This document shows positions 9,593-18,276 of a stretch of 37,459 nt of DNA, piece after piece. The stretch lies in the NCBI GenBank assembly GCA_020832735.1, contig JAFIEB010000012.1, forward strand, positions 1 to 37,459, in the 5' to 3' direction. A program made the position numbers and the translations under genes. Source of the DNA: Oceanicaulis sp. (GTDB taxonomy: Bacteria > Pseudomonadota > Alphaproteobacteria > Caulobacterales > Maricaulaceae). The notes below the pieces were generated by a model. The model made no database searches. It was not told the DNA's origin and saw only the letters and a list, made by a program, of their open reading frames with translations. Position 1 is the stretch's first letter; the number at the start of each line of letters is the position of its first letter.

Positions 9593-9828
9593 CGCGCCGC
9601 GCGCGCCCAGGCCCTCTCGTGCAGAACATAGGCGAATGTCTGGACCACCGGCTCGATCAGCCCCACTGCCAGAGCGGCGCGCCAGTCGCGGGTCAGCGCG
9701 AACACCACCGCCATCGCCACCACCATATGGGTCAGGCCATAGGTCAGGGTCTTGAGCATGGCGCGCTGTGCGCCGGGGAGGCGGACAGGCGGACACGTAT
9801 GAAACAGGACACGGGCAAGAGCGGTCAT
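9541..9828 (-). CDS. DUF2061 family small membrane protein
   Basis: A 95-residue protein with the DUF2061 core: LKTLTYGLTHMVVAMAVVFALTRDW, then AALAVGLIEPVVQTFAYVLHERAW. Two membrane segments are likely and the function is unknown. The ATG at 9828 has GGAG seven bases upstream; an in-frame start at 9885 would lie upstream of the candidate Fur-type operator, and one at 9759 has no ribosome-binding site. The Ala/Pro/Ser-rich C-terminus runs over the 3' end of the nuclease gene on the opposite strand. Confidence 0.72.
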   Translation of the reverse strand: MTALARVLFHTCPPVRLPGAQRAMLKTLTYGLTHMVVAMAVVFALTRDWRAALAVGLIEPVVQTFAYVLHERAWARAARQRDAPASASPSHQGPG

Positions 9829-9853
9829 GACAGGTCTCCGGCAAGGGCCGAAG

Positions 9854-9872
9854 ATGAGAATGACTTTCAATC
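9854..9872. promoter_or_regulatory. Possible Fur box upstream of the DUF2061 gene
   Basis: The 19 bases ATGAGAATGACTTTCAATC match the Fur-type pattern ATGAGAATGATTCTCATTC at 16 positions as I align it. It lies about 26 bases upstream of the chosen start codon, where a repressor would block the promoter, in a locally AT-richer patch. It was found by eye without a background model. Confidence 0.35.
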
Positions 9873-9939
9873 GCCCAACTCGCAAGCGCGAATCACGATG
9901 CGCCCCATGAATAATGAGGATCGCGCTGATAGCCTCCGG

Positions 9940-10668
9940 CTATGACCTGGATTCGCCCGAGAGCGCCTCGCTCTGGGCCGCGCACAGCGCCGTCACGCCC
10001 CGCCGGGCCAGCGCGAACAGGGCGTCGAACTCGCCCTGGCTGATTGGCTTGTCCTCGGCTGTGGCCTGCACCTCGACTACGCCGCCCGCAGCGGTGAGCA
10101 CGAAATTGGCGTCGGTTTCAGCGACCCGGTCTTCCTCGTACTCCAGATCCAGGCGGGCCTCGCCGCCGATAATGCCCGCGGACACGGCCGCGATCTGGGC
10201 GTGAACGGGGTCGGTTTTGATCACCTCTTCCTCGACCAGCCACAGACAGGCCGATTTCAGCGCCAGCCAGGCGCCGGTGATGGCGGCGGTGCGCGTGCCG
10301 CCATCGGCCTGCAGCACGTCGCAATCGATCAGGATCTGGCGCTCGCCCAGCGCCTTGAGATCGGTCGCGGCGCGCAAGGAGCGCCCGATCAGGCGCTGGA
10401 TTTCCTGGGTGCGGCCCGACGGCTTGCCCGAATTCACCTCACGCCGCGTGCGCTGATGGGTGGCGCGCGGCAGCATGGAATACTCCGCCGTCACCCAGCC
10501 GCGCCCCTGGCCGCGCAGCCAGGGCGGCGTGGTCTCGTCCACGCTGGCGGTGCACAGCACATGGGTGTCGCCCATTTTCACAAGGCAGGAGCCTTCGGCA
10601 TAAGGGCTGAACCCCATTTCAAACCGGATCGGGCGCAGGGCGTCGGGCTGGCGGCCGTCAGGGCGCAT
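9940..10668 (-). CDS. rph: Ribonuclease PH
   Basis: A phosphate-dependent 3'-5' exoribonuclease of 242 residues that trims tRNA 3' ends. The family core is clear: [12 protein letters not shown] at the N-terminus, [38 protein letters not shown], the active-site region [20 protein letters not shown], and C-terminal [21 protein letters not shown]. The ATG at 10668 is preceded by GGAG six bases upstream. In alphaproteobacteria rph is often followed by rdgB, but here the next gene is the divergently placed DUF2061 gene, so the usual neighbour is missing. Confidence 0.96.
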   Translation of the reverse strand: MRPDGRQPDALRPIRFEMGFSPYAEGSCLVKMGDTHVLCTASVDETTPPWLRGQGRGWVTAEYSMLPRATHQRTRREVNSGKPSGRTQEIQRLIGRSLRAATDLKALGERQILIDCDVLQADGGTRTAAITGAWLALKSACLWLVEEEVIKTDPVHAQIAAVSAGIIGGEARLDLEYEEDRVAETDANFVLTAAGGVVEVQATAEDKPISQGEFDALFALARRGVTALCAAQSEALSGESRS

Positions 10669-10716
10669 GGAAGTCTCCACAGGTGGCGTCAGATGTGTAG
10701 GTAACGGGGCAAGGGC

Positions 10717-10756
10717 CCAAAGAAAAGCGGGCGGCCGCGGCCACCCCCCCGCCCGC
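10717..10756 (-). terminator. Rho-independent terminator of the TonB receptor gene
   Basis: On the minus strand, GCGGGCGG (10756-10749) pairs with CCGCCCGC (10734-10727) and is followed directly by TTTTCTTT. It lies about 30 bases past the receptor stop codon and before rph. Confidence 0.75.
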
Positions 10757-10785
10757 GATGAGTGCAGGCTTGAGCCTGACGCCGC

Positions 10786-13329
10786 CTAGAAGCGGGCGCG
10801 CAGGGTCAGGCCGTAAGTGCGCGGGTCGCCCGGATAGACGTTGATCGAGCCGGGCTGGCCCACCGATTCGAAGTTGCCCTGCTGGTACTGTTCTTCCAGC
10901 AGATTGCGGACCCAAAACTGCATCTGCCAGGAGCGGTCAGAGGCGCCGAAGCCCACCGAAGCGTTGACCAGCTCCACCGAGCTGACCGCGCGCTGCGGGT
11001 TGAAGTTGCCCGCCAGCGTGCGCTCTCCGGTGTAGGAATAGTCAGCCCGGATGAAGCCTTCCAGCGTGTCGGTGATCGGCTGGGTGTACATGGCGCTGAG
11101 CACCGCGGTCAGTTCCGGCGTCTGGCGGTCCTGGCCGGACGAGTTCTGCGTCGTCACTGGCAGGCCGGTCACCTGGTTGATCGACCGTCCGCACTGGCCC
11201 GGGGGCACGTCGCCCGGGCTGGCGAAGATGCCGGCGACCACGGTCTGAGCCGGATAGCAGGAGTTGGAATCGAAGGACTTGAACTTCGATTCGAACATGT
11301 AGGTGAAGCCCCCCGAGAGCATCAGGCGCTCGAACGGACGGGAGAAGAACTCGAACTCGAAGCCGGTCAGCTGCACTTCGCCGGCGTTTTGCAGGCCGAA
11401 GCCAGAGCCGGTGAAGATATTGGCCTGGAAGTCCTCCAGGTTCTGGCGGAACAGCGCCATGTTGACCTGGGTGGTGCCGTCGAAGATCAGCGCCTTGGCG
11501 CCGATCTCGATGGAGGTGGAGATTTCCGGCTCGAACTCGAACACACCGGTCAGCGCGGCGTTGGCCGAGACGTTGAAGCCGCCCGCTTTGAAGCCGCGCG
11601 AGTAGCTGGCGTAGATGTTGGTGTTGTCCGTGAGCTGATAGGCTGCGATCAGATTGCCCGAGATATTGTCCTCGGTGCGGTCATTGGTGAAGCCCGGCGC
11701 CGGCGGGTTGAACTGCAGCGGGGTCAGCGCCAGGAACGGGTTGACGTTCGGATCGGTGGACCCGGAGCTGGCGAAGGCCTGGAGCGCGGCGAGCTGGGCC
11801 GGGAAGTTGGCGCCGAAGAAGGCGATATTGGCCGGGGTCGGCGCAAGGCCCGTCTGGGTCTGGAACGCCTGGGCGAAGATCACCTGCTCGCCCAGATCGA
11901 CCAGATTGATCGCCGACCAGGGATCGAAGATGTCGATATTGGCGACGATGTCCTTGGTCTCGCGGGTGTAACGCAGGCCGCCCGTGAGCGTCAGGCGGTC
12001 ATTGACGTGATAGTCGATCTGACCAAACACCGACCAGGACTGGGTGTTGTAGACATAGTCCTCTTCACGCAGGCCCTGGCCCTGACCCAGGAACAGGCCG
12101 GCAGGCGCGCCGACCAGGCCCTCCACCGTGGTGATGGCGCCGCCGGTGAGTGCGTCGGCGAAGGGACGCAGCTGCGAGCCGTAGGGCGTCTGGTTGTTAT
12201 GGCGCAGCGTGTTGTCATAGTAGAAACCGCCCAGCAGCCAGTCGAAATCGCCGCCGCCGTCAGAGGTCAGGCGGACCTCCTGGGTGAAGGTGTCGTAGCG
12301 CTGGGTGATCAGGCGGTCGCCGGCCAGATCGAGATTGGTGAAGTCCGCGTCGATGTTCTGGTGCTCGAAATAGTTCCGGAACGCGGTGATCGACGTGAAG
12401 GTGAAGCCGTCGAACTGATGGTCGATCTGGGCCGACACGCCGCTATTGCGGTTCTGGGTGAACACCGGATTGTCGACAGCGATCTGGTAGTTCCACGGAT
12501 CGGCCGGGAGCAGGGTGCCGCCCAGCGCCGGGATCGCGCCCAGCGAGGCCGGGGCGTAGAAGAAGAACGGCGCAGCGCAGCACTGCTCGTCAATCTCCGA
12601 ATAGTCCGCGATGAAGCGCACCTGGGTGTTGTCGGAGACTTCCCAGAGCAGCTGGGCGCGGGTGCTCCAGCGGTCGCGGTCATTGAGCCGGCGCCCGTCA
12701 TGCACGTTCTCGACAAAGCCGCCGCGAACGTTGCGGTTGCCGTCAATGCGGAAGGCCAGCTTGTCGTCCACCAGCGGCCCGGTGAGGGTGGCGCGCAGGA
12801 TGCGGCCCTCATAGTTGCCGAAGGTGACCTCGCCTTCGCCGGCAAATTCGAATTCCGGCGCCCTGGAGATGAAGCTGATCACGCCGGCGGGGGTGTTGCG
12901 GCCGAACAGCGTTGATTGCGGCCCGCGCAGCACCTCGATCCGCTCCAGCGAGAGGAAGTCGTTGATCGCCGCGCCCTGGCGCGCCATGAACACGCCGTCC
13001 ACGAACACGCCCACCGAGGCCTCAAGGCCCGGGTTGAAGGTGTCGGTGCCCAGCGAGCGGATCGTGAAGGTCTGGTTGGTCGCCGAGGCGGCCTGACCCA
13101 CTTCCAGAGACGGTACCAGGAACTGCAGGTCGCGCGCGTCGCGCACCTGCGCCATTTCAACCGTTTCGCCCGTTACGACGGCGACGGCGACTGGCACTTC
13201 CTGAAGGGTCTGCTCGCGCTTCTGCGCAGTCACGGTGATCACGTCGACTTGCGCCTGAGCGGCGGTGGTGACGAGTCCGGCGGCAAGCGCGGTCGCGCCT
13301 AGCACGCCCGCTTTGGTGAATCGTTTCAT
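10786..13329 (-). CDS. TonB-dependent outer membrane receptor
   Basis: An 847-residue receptor with a signal peptide (MKRFTKAGVLGATALAAG to AAQAQ). It has a TonB-box-like start (VDVITVTAQKREQTLQEVP), a plug domain with FVDGVFMARQG, LERIEVLRGPQSTLFGRNTPAG and ISFISRAP, and a 22-strand-type barrel ending in YGLTLRARF with terminal Phe. Such proteins import siderophores, cobalamin, glycans or other large substrates using the TonB-ExbBD system. The VTAQKREQTLQEVPVAVAVV type is abundant in marine oligotrophs and usually serves carbon uptake. Start ATG 13329 has GGAGGAAG upstream; an earlier in-frame start at 13371 would bury the signal peptide. The substrate cannot be read from sequence. Confidence 0.95.
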   Translation of the reverse strand: MKRFTKAGVLGATALAAGLVTTAAQAQVDVITVTAQKREQTLQEVPVAVAVVTGETVEMAQVRDARDLQFLVPSLEVGQAASATNQTFTIRSLGTDTFNPGLEASVGVFVDGVFMARQGAAINDFLSLERIEVLRGPQSTLFGRNTPAGVISFISRAPEFEFAGEGEVTFGNYEGRILRATLTGPLVDDKLAFRIDGNRNVRGGFVENVHDGRRLNDRDRWSTRAQLLWEVSDNTQVRFIADYSEIDEQCCAAPFFFYAPASLGAIPALGGTLLPADPWNYQIAVDNPVFTQNRNSGVSAQIDHQFDGFTFTSITAFRNYFEHQNIDADFTNLDLAGDRLITQRYDTFTQEVRLTSDGGGDFDWLLGGFYYDNTLRHNNQTPYGSQLRPFADALTGGAITTVEGLVGAPAGLFLGQGQGLREEDYVYNTQSWSVFGQIDYHVNDRLTLTGGLRYTRETKDIVANIDIFDPWSAINLVDLGEQVIFAQAFQTQTGLAPTPANIAFFGANFPAQLAALQAFASSGSTDPNVNPFLALTPLQFNPPAPGFTNDRTEDNISGNLIAAYQLTDNTNIYASYSRGFKAGGFNVSANAALTGVFEFEPEISTSIEIGAKALIFDGTTQVNMALFRQNLEDFQANIFTGSGFGLQNAGEVQLTGFEFEFFSRPFERLMLSGGFTYMFESKFKSFDSNSCYPAQTVVAGIFASPGDVPPGQCGRSINQVTGLPVTTQNSSGQDRQTPELTAVLSAMYTQPITDTLEGFIRADYSYTGERTLAGNFNPQRAVSSVELVNASVGFGASDRSWQMQFWVRNLLEEQYQQGNFESVGQPGSINVYPGDPRTYGLTLRARF

Positions 13330-13513
13330 ATTGGGCTTCCTCCCCCTGAATGATAGCGCCGGGGCAGCCATATCCCGGCTGTTCTCCCGTACAGAACAAA
13401 TCCTAAGCAGGGTTTACGCCATTGTCATGCGCTGATCGCGCAGTCAGGCAAAGCGGCCACATCGCCCGGGGCCAGCGTGGCGTAAAGGTCACAAAGCGCC
13501 CCCGTTATTTACT

Positions 13514-13966
13514 TCAGGCTGTAGTTGATTCCCGCGTCAGCGCTAGCCGGGCGAAAATCAGGCCGGCTGCCAGTCCCAGGAACGCCTGCACGGCCTGTCC
13601 GGCGAGGCTGCGCGCGCCGGCGATTGGCTGCACCCCGAAGAAAACCGGCTCCATCAGGGCCAGCATCACCGCCATCGCTGTCAGGCCGGCGGCGCCGAAC
13701 ACCAGCGCGCGCGGCAGCGCGGTCAGGCGCACTACGAGCGCGGCCGCAGCAAACGCGATCACGAAGGCGATGGCGATCAGCGCGCCATACAGCGGCGCCA
13801 GCCCGGCCAGATCGGCCAGCATCATGCCCGCCGCGTCGCCAGGCGTGATCGGCGCGCCCGCCTTGGCAAGGCCCGCCAGAACAAAAGCGCTCTGGGCTGC
13901 TGTGCCCGTCACCGCCATGAACGCGGTGGCGGCGAGCCAGGCGGCGGCAATGCGGATAAAGCCCAT
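13514..13966 (-). CDS. Small membrane protein, unknown function
   Basis: A 150-residue protein with about four hydrophobic segments (IAAAWLAATAFMAV, LYGALIAIAFVIAFAAAALVV, ALVFGAAGLTAMAVMLALM and the C-terminal AFLGLAAGLIFARLAL). No family is recognised. The start ATG 13966 (MGFIRIAA) has GGGG upstream. Longer in-frame starts up to 14200 would overlap the head of the divergent sugar dehydrogenase gene and are rejected. Confidence 0.6.
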   Translation of the reverse strand: MGFIRIAAAWLAATAFMAVTGTAAQSAFVLAGLAKAGAPITPGDAAGMMLADLAGLAPLYGALIAIAFVIAFAAAALVVRLTALPRALVFGAAGLTAMAVMLALMEPVFFGVQPIAGARSLAGQAVQAFLGLAAGLIFARLALTRESTTA

Positions 13967-14114
13967 GATCACAAATCCCCGGCAATTCGCGCACAGCGGG
14001 TGCGTGCGCGCTGTCTTGCGGCTATGATGGACCAGACGCGGCGAAAACGGAATGCGCCAGACCGCCTCCTGCCCGCGCGCCGCCCTGACGGGCCCAGATA
14101 CGGGAGCGCCTTGC

Positions 14115-15245
14115 ATGATCCATCCGGTCCGCCTGTCCGCCCTATCCGCCATGCCCGCCGCTCTGGCCCTGGCGGCCGCCTGCGCCGAGCCGCCGCGCAC
14201 CTGGGAGCCGGATGACGCCGACCCGAACGCCTATCAGGTGGAGGTGGTCGCTACGGGCCTGAACCATCCCTGGGGGCTGGCCTTCTTGCCGGACGGGCGC
14301 ATGCTGGTCACCGAGCGCAATGGCGATGTGCGTCTGATCGATGCCGACGGGAGCCTGCGGCCCGAACCCGTCGCGGGCGGGCCGGGCGATGTGTTCGCTG
14401 GCGGGCAGGGCGGATTGCTGGACATCATCCTGGCGCCCGATTTCGAGACCAGCGGGACCGTCTTTATCAGCTATTCGGCCGGAACCTCGGCCGCCAATCA
14501 TCCCGCCCTTTACCGCGCCCGTTTCGACGGCGACGCGCTGACCGGAGGGGAGACGGTCTTCCGGGCCGCCCCCGACAGGTCCACGGAGCACCACTATGGC
14601 GGCCGCATGATGTTCAAGCCGGACGGCGCGCTGATCCTGGCGCTCGGCGACGGCTTCGCCTATCGCGAGCGCGCCCAGCACCGCGACGATCTTCTGGGCG
14701 CCATTGTGCGCCTGGCGCCGGATGGATCGCCCGCCATGGGCAATCCCTTCCGTGACGAGGGCGGCGCGGCGGCGTTCATCTACTCTTATGGCCACCGCAA
14801 TGTGCAGGGCCTCGCCTTCGATCCTGACACCGGCCGGCTGTGGTCCCATGAACACGGCCCGCGCGGAGGCGACGAACTCAACCTGATCGAGCCCGGCGTC
14901 AATTACGGCTGGCCGGTGGTCAGCCGGGGCACGGACTATACCGGCGCGCGCATCTCACCCTTCGAGACCCTGCCCGACTTTCCCGAGCCGGCGCATGTCT
15001 GGACCCCGTCCATCGCCCCGTCCGGGCTCGCCCTGCATAAGGGCGATCTCTACGTGACGGCGCTGGCTGGCCGCGCGCTGCACCGGCTGGAGCTTGACAG
15101 CGAGGGCCGCGTGGCGCGCGAGACACGCCTGCTGGCCGACCGCGGCGACCGCCTGCGCCATGTGCTCAGCGGCCCGGACGGCGCTTTGTGGGTGCTCACC
15201 GACGCGCCTGACGGCGCGGTGCTCAGGGTGATCGCTGCGCCCTGA
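14115..15245 (+). CDS. PQQ-dependent sugar dehydrogenase family lipoprotein
   Basis: A 376-residue six-bladed beta-propeller of the soluble glucose/aldose sugar dehydrogenase family (GSDH, Asd/YliI). Markers are LNHPWGLAFLPDGRMLVTERNG, EHHYGGRMMFKPDGALILALGDG, YSYGHRNVQGLAFDP, EHGPRGGDELNLIEPGVNYGWP, and VWTPSIAPSG. Family members oxidise sugars using pyrroloquinoline quinone; some bind no cofactor. A lipobox (LALAAAC, Cys near residue 23) indicates a lipoprotein exported to the periplasmic side. ATG 14115 is supported by GGGAG upstream. It is transcribed toward the serine hydrolase operon with an 87-base gap. Confidence 0.88.
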   Translation: MIHPVRLSALSAMPAALALAAACAEPPRTWEPDDADPNAYQVEVVATGLNHPWGLAFLPDGRMLVTERNGDVRLIDADGSLRPEPVAGGPGDVFAGGQGGLLDIILAPDFETSGTVFISYSAGTSAANHPALYRARFDGDALTGGETVFRAAPDRSTEHHYGGRMMFKPDGALILALGDGFAYRERAQHRDDLLGAIVRLAPDGSPAMGNPFRDEGGAAAFIYSYGHRNVQGLAFDPDTGRLWSHEHGPRGGDELNLIEPGVNYGWPVVSRGTDYTGARISPFETLPDFPEPAHVWTPSIAPSGLALHKGDLYVTALAGRALHRLELDSEGRVARETRLLADRGDRLRHVLSGPDGALWVLTDAPDGAVLRVIAAP

Positions 15246-15266
15246 GGCGCGGCTGGCGTTTTGTGT

Positions 15267-15281
15267 GTGAAAGGTGTTCAC
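15267..15281. promoter_or_regulatory. Candidate operator, inverted repeat GTGAA-N5-TTCAC
   Basis: The 15 bases GTGAAAGGTGTTCAC form an inverted repeat about 50 bases upstream of the serine hydrolase start. A near-copy lies upstream of the beta-helix gene at 19712-19726. Confidence 0.4.
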
Positions 15282-15332
15282 TCCCGTGCGTGACGACTCG
15301 CCATGACAAGGCGGGCGCATGGGGAGGAATGC

Positions 15333-16664
15333 ATGCTCAAGCGTATTTTGATCGGCGCAGCAGCGCTCGTAATGGCCGCTGCGATCGCGGCTGCAGCCTG
15401 GTATTACCGGCCCTGGTCGCCGTATTCGCCCGCCTCGGTGCGTGCGCTCGATGATCCGGCGTCCTATCCGGCCACCTTCCAGCGCATGGATGATTTCCTG
15501 CCCTCCAGCGCGATCGCCGCGCGGGCGCCCGCGCCCCTGGAGCGCGCGGTTGCGCCGCTGGAGCTGTCCTATCAATGGATGGGCGAAGAGAAGGCGCTCG
15601 GCGCCTATCTGGACGAGGCGCAGGTTACGGGCCTGACCGTGCTGCACGGCGGCGTGGTGAGCGCGCAGGAATTCCGTCACGGCGCCGGGCCGGACACGCG
15701 CTTCACCTCCTGGTCTGTGGCCAAGACTGTGGTCGCGGTGCTGATCGCCAAGGCGCTGGAGGACGGGCTGATCGAGAGCCTGGACGATCCGGCCGGCCAG
15801 TACGCGCCGCAATTCGCCGGAACCGATTATGGCGCGGTGAGCCTGCGCCATCTCCTGATGATGTCGGCGGGCATGGACTTCAATGAGGAATACTCGCCCG
15901 AACGCCCGTCCGACGTGCGCCCGCTCTTCTTCAACGCCTTCATCCTGGGGCGCGATGTGGACGCCATGGTGGGGCGGATCGCCAGCAATCGCGCACCGGG
16001 CGAGGACAATCACTATGTCAGCCCGAACACCCACGTCCTGTCGGCGGTGGTGCGCGCGGTTTACGGCGCGCCGCTGGCGCAGATCGTGGAGCGTGAATTA
16101 TGGACCCCGCTGGGCATGACGGGCGAGGCCAGCTGGCTGCAGCACCTGGCGGGCGAACGCGGCGTGCCGATCGGATATTGCTGCCTGCAGGCGACCAGCG
16201 AGGACTATGCCCGCTTCGGCCAGTTCCTCCTCCAGGACGGGGTCTGGCAAGGCCAGGCCCTCCTGCCCGATGGTTTCATGGAGATGGCGGGCCGGCCCAA
16301 CGCCCCGTTCCAGGAGCCGGGCGCGACGCCCTATCCGGGGCGCGGCTACGGCCTGCATGTCTGGGCGCCTGAAGGCTATGACGGGGAGTTCTTCGCCGCT
16401 GGCGTGTTCGGCCAGTATATCTGGGTCGACCGCCGCCGCGGCGTGGTGATCGCCCAGAACGCCGGCGATCCGGTCTGGGACACGCGCTATGCCGAGGCTG
16501 CCGCCGTCTTCCGCGCCATCGCAGAGCATGTCGCGCCGCTAGACGCCGGTTCTGACCCGGATGAGGGCGCGCCTGAGGGTGCGCCAGAGGACGGGGCGGA
16601 CGAGGACGGGGCGGACGAGGACGGTGACGAGGACGGCCAGGGCGAGGGGGGGATCGAGCCGTGA
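15333..16664 (+). CDS. Serine hydrolase, beta-lactamase class C/esterase family
   Basis: A 443-residue protein with one N-terminal membrane or signal segment (LIGAAALVMAAAIAAAAWYY). The catalytic SxxK motif is SVAK within FTSWSVAKTVVAVLIAKAL. HLLMMSAGMDFNE and ELWTPLGMTGEASW are typical of the esterase-like penicillin-binding protein fold; the tyrosine motif reads YVS where YxN is usual. The C-terminal 35 residues are almost all Asp, Glu, Gly, Ala and Pro, encoded by a tandem repeat. ATG 15333 is preceded by GGGGAGG; the ATG at 15303 is not. The stop overlaps the GTG start of the GMC gene by four bases, so the two are coupled. An esterase feeding an alcohol to the dehydrogenase is inference. 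Confidence 0.85.
   Translation: MLKRILIGAAALVMAAAIAAAAWYYRPWSPYSPASVRALDDPASYPATFQRMDDFLPSSAIAARAPAPLERAVAPLELSYQWMGEEKALGAYLDEAQVTGLTVLHGGVVSAQEFRHGAGPDTRFTSWSVAKTVVAVLIAKALEDGLIESLDDPAGQYAPQFAGTDYGAVSLRHLLMMSAGMDFNEEYSPERPSDVRPLFFNAFILGRDVDAMVGRIASNRAPGEDNHYVSPNTHVLSAVVRAVYGAPLAQIVERELWTPLGMTGEASWLQHLAGERGVPIGYCCLQATSEDYARFGQFLLQDGVWQGQALLPDGFMEMAGRPNAPFQEPGATPYPGRGYGLHVWAPEGYDGEFFAAGVFGQYIWVDRRRGVVIAQNAGDPVWDTRYAEAAAVFRAIAEHVAPLDAGSDPDEGAPEGAPEDGADEDGADEDGDEDGQGEGGIEP
16587..16640 (+). repeat. Tandem repeat coding the acidic tail
   Basis: GAGGACGGGGCGGAC occurs twice in tandem (16587-16601 and 16602-16616), followed by two 12-base variants beginning GAGGACGG. All are in frame and encode Glu-Asp-Gly-Ala-Asp-type units in the C-terminal tail of the serine hydrolase. 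Confidence 0.8.
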
Positions 16665-18262
16665 GCGCGGTTTATGACTATGTCATCGCCGGGGCCGGAT
16701 CGGCGGGATGCGTGCTCGCCAGCCGCCTGTCGGAAGATCCGTCCGTCACGGTGTGCCTGATCGAGGCGGGCGGCGGCGACTCCAAGGCGGTGATCCGCAC
16801 GCCCATGCTCCTGCAGTTCGCGATCACCGAGGAATCCATCAACTGGAATTACTGGACCGAGCCGCAGCGCCACCTCGACGGCCGCAAGCTCTACTGGCCG
16901 CGTGGCAAGGCGCTGGGCGGCTCCTCCTCCATCAACGCCATGCATTACATGCGCGGCGCGCTGGAGAATTACGACGAGTGGGAGCAGGTCTACGGCGCCA
17001 AGGGCTGGGGCCGCGACGCGGCGCTGGAAGCCTTCAAGCGCGTGGAGCACAACGAAAACCACGCCGAGCCCTGGCATGGCCGGGGCGGGCCCCTGAACGT
17101 CAAGACCATCGAGCCCCTCAACCCCCTGACCGGGATGTATTTCGACGCCTGCCGGCGCCGCCAGATACCTGAAAATCCCGACCATAATGGCGAGCGCCAG
17201 GAGGGCTTCGGGCCGTATCAGGTGACCCAGAAGGGCGCAAAGCGCTGTTCAGCGGCGGACGCCTTCCTGCGCCCGGCGATGAAGCGTCCGAACCTGACCG
17301 TGATCACTGGCGCGCTGGCCCGGCGCATCGTGATCGAGGCCGGCCGCGCTATCGGTCTGGAGATCGAGGCGGACGGCGAGGTGCGCGTGATCGAGGCCGC
17401 CCGCGAGGTCATAGCATCCGGCGGGGCGATCAATTCGCCCCAGCTGCTGATGCTGTCGGGGATAGGCCCGGCCGATCATCTGCGCGAGCACGGGATTTCC
17501 GTCGAGGCGGACCTGCCAGGCGTCGGCGCCAATCTGCAGGACCATCTCGACATCATGGCGCGCGCCTCCACCCGCTCGGCCAAATCCATCGGTTATTCCT
17601 TGCGTAAATTCCCCGCCACCGCCCGCGACGTGCTGCAATGGGCGCTGACCGGGAGCGGCAATTTCACGGTCAATCCGGTGCAGGGTTGCGGCTTTGTGAA
17701 ATCCAGCCGGGCGAAGGAACTGCCCGATATCCAGCTGGTCTTCATTCCGGCGCGCGGCAGCCCTCACGGGCGCGAGACCATGACCGGGCACGGCATGATG
17801 GTTCATGCCTGCCATCTCTATCCGCAAAGCCGCGGGAGCTTGCGCCTCGCCAGCGCCGATCCGCGCGATCCCGTCCTCATCGATCCCAACTACATGGATC
17901 ACGAAGAGGATGTGGAGGTGATGACCGATTGCCTGGAGATCGCCCGCGACCTGCTTCTGAGCGACGCCTTTGACGGCGAATTCAAGGAATTGGAATTGCC
18001 CGCAGCCACCAACGGCACGCGCGCCGAGCTGCTCGATCACGTGCGCGCCAACGCCGAAACGCTCTACCATCCCACCTCGACCTGCGCGATGGGAACGGGC
18101 GAGCTCGCCGTCACCGATCCGCAATGCCGGGTGCGCGGGGTGAAGGGTTTGCGCGTGGTGGACGCCTCGGTGATGCCGCGCCTGGTGGGCGGCAACACCA
18201 ACGCTCCCACCATGATGATCGCCACGCGCGCGGCCGACATGATCATCGCCGGCGACAGCTGA
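16661..18262 (+). CDS. GMC family FAD-dependent alcohol dehydrogenase (AlkJ/BetA-like)
   Basis: A 533-residue flavoprotein. The N-terminal FAD-binding motif is YDYVIAGAGSAGCVLASRL. The GMC signature WPRGKALGGSSSINAM follows, then GAINSPQLLMLSGIGP. The catalytic His lies in TLYHPTSTCAMG and the partner Asn in VGGNTNAP near the C-terminus. Databases often call such proteins choline dehydrogenase, but the overall pattern recalls the aliphatic alcohol dehydrogenase AlkJ, and the neighbouring aldehyde dehydrogenase fits an alcohol-to-acid pathway. The GTG start at 16661 overlaps the preceding stop (GTGA). It is followed 14 bases later by the aldehyde dehydrogenase, forming one operon. The actual substrate is unknown. 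Confidence 0.92.
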   Translation: MSAVYDYVIAGAGSAGCVLASRLSEDPSVTVCLIEAGGGDSKAVIRTPMLLQFAITEESINWNYWTEPQRHLDGRKLYWPRGKALGGSSSINAMHYMRGALENYDEWEQVYGAKGWGRDAALEAFKRVEHNENHAEPWHGRGGPLNVKTIEPLNPLTGMYFDACRRRQIPENPDHNGERQEGFGPYQVTQKGAKRCSAADAFLRPAMKRPNLTVITGALARRIVIEAGRAIGLEIEADGEVRVIEAAREVIASGGAINSPQLLMLSGIGPADHLREHGISVEADLPGVGANLQDHLDIMARASTRSAKSIGYSLRKFPATARDVLQWALTGSGNFTVNPVQGCGFVKSSRAKELPDIQLVFIPARGSPHGRETMTGHGMMVHACHLYPQSRGSLRLASADPRDPVLIDPNYMDHEEDVEVMTDCLEIARDLLLSDAFDGEFKELELPAATNGTRAELLDHVRANAETLYHPTSTCAMGTGELAVTDPQCRVRGVKGLRVVDASVMPRLVGGNTNAPTMMIATRAADMIIAGDS

Positions 18263-18276
18263 AGAAGGGTTTTCCC

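Noticed and set aside
11389-12915. 508-codon open frame antisense to the TonB receptor
   Set aside because: Arg/Gly/Ala/Glu-rich with no recognisable domain; the opposite strand is a complete receptor with signal peptide, plug and C-terminal Phe.
13430-13460. TGCGC-TGATC-GCGCA hairpin upstream of the TonB receptor gene
   Set aside because: A short GC-rich stem expected often by chance at this composition; no T run and no conserved spacing to a promoter.
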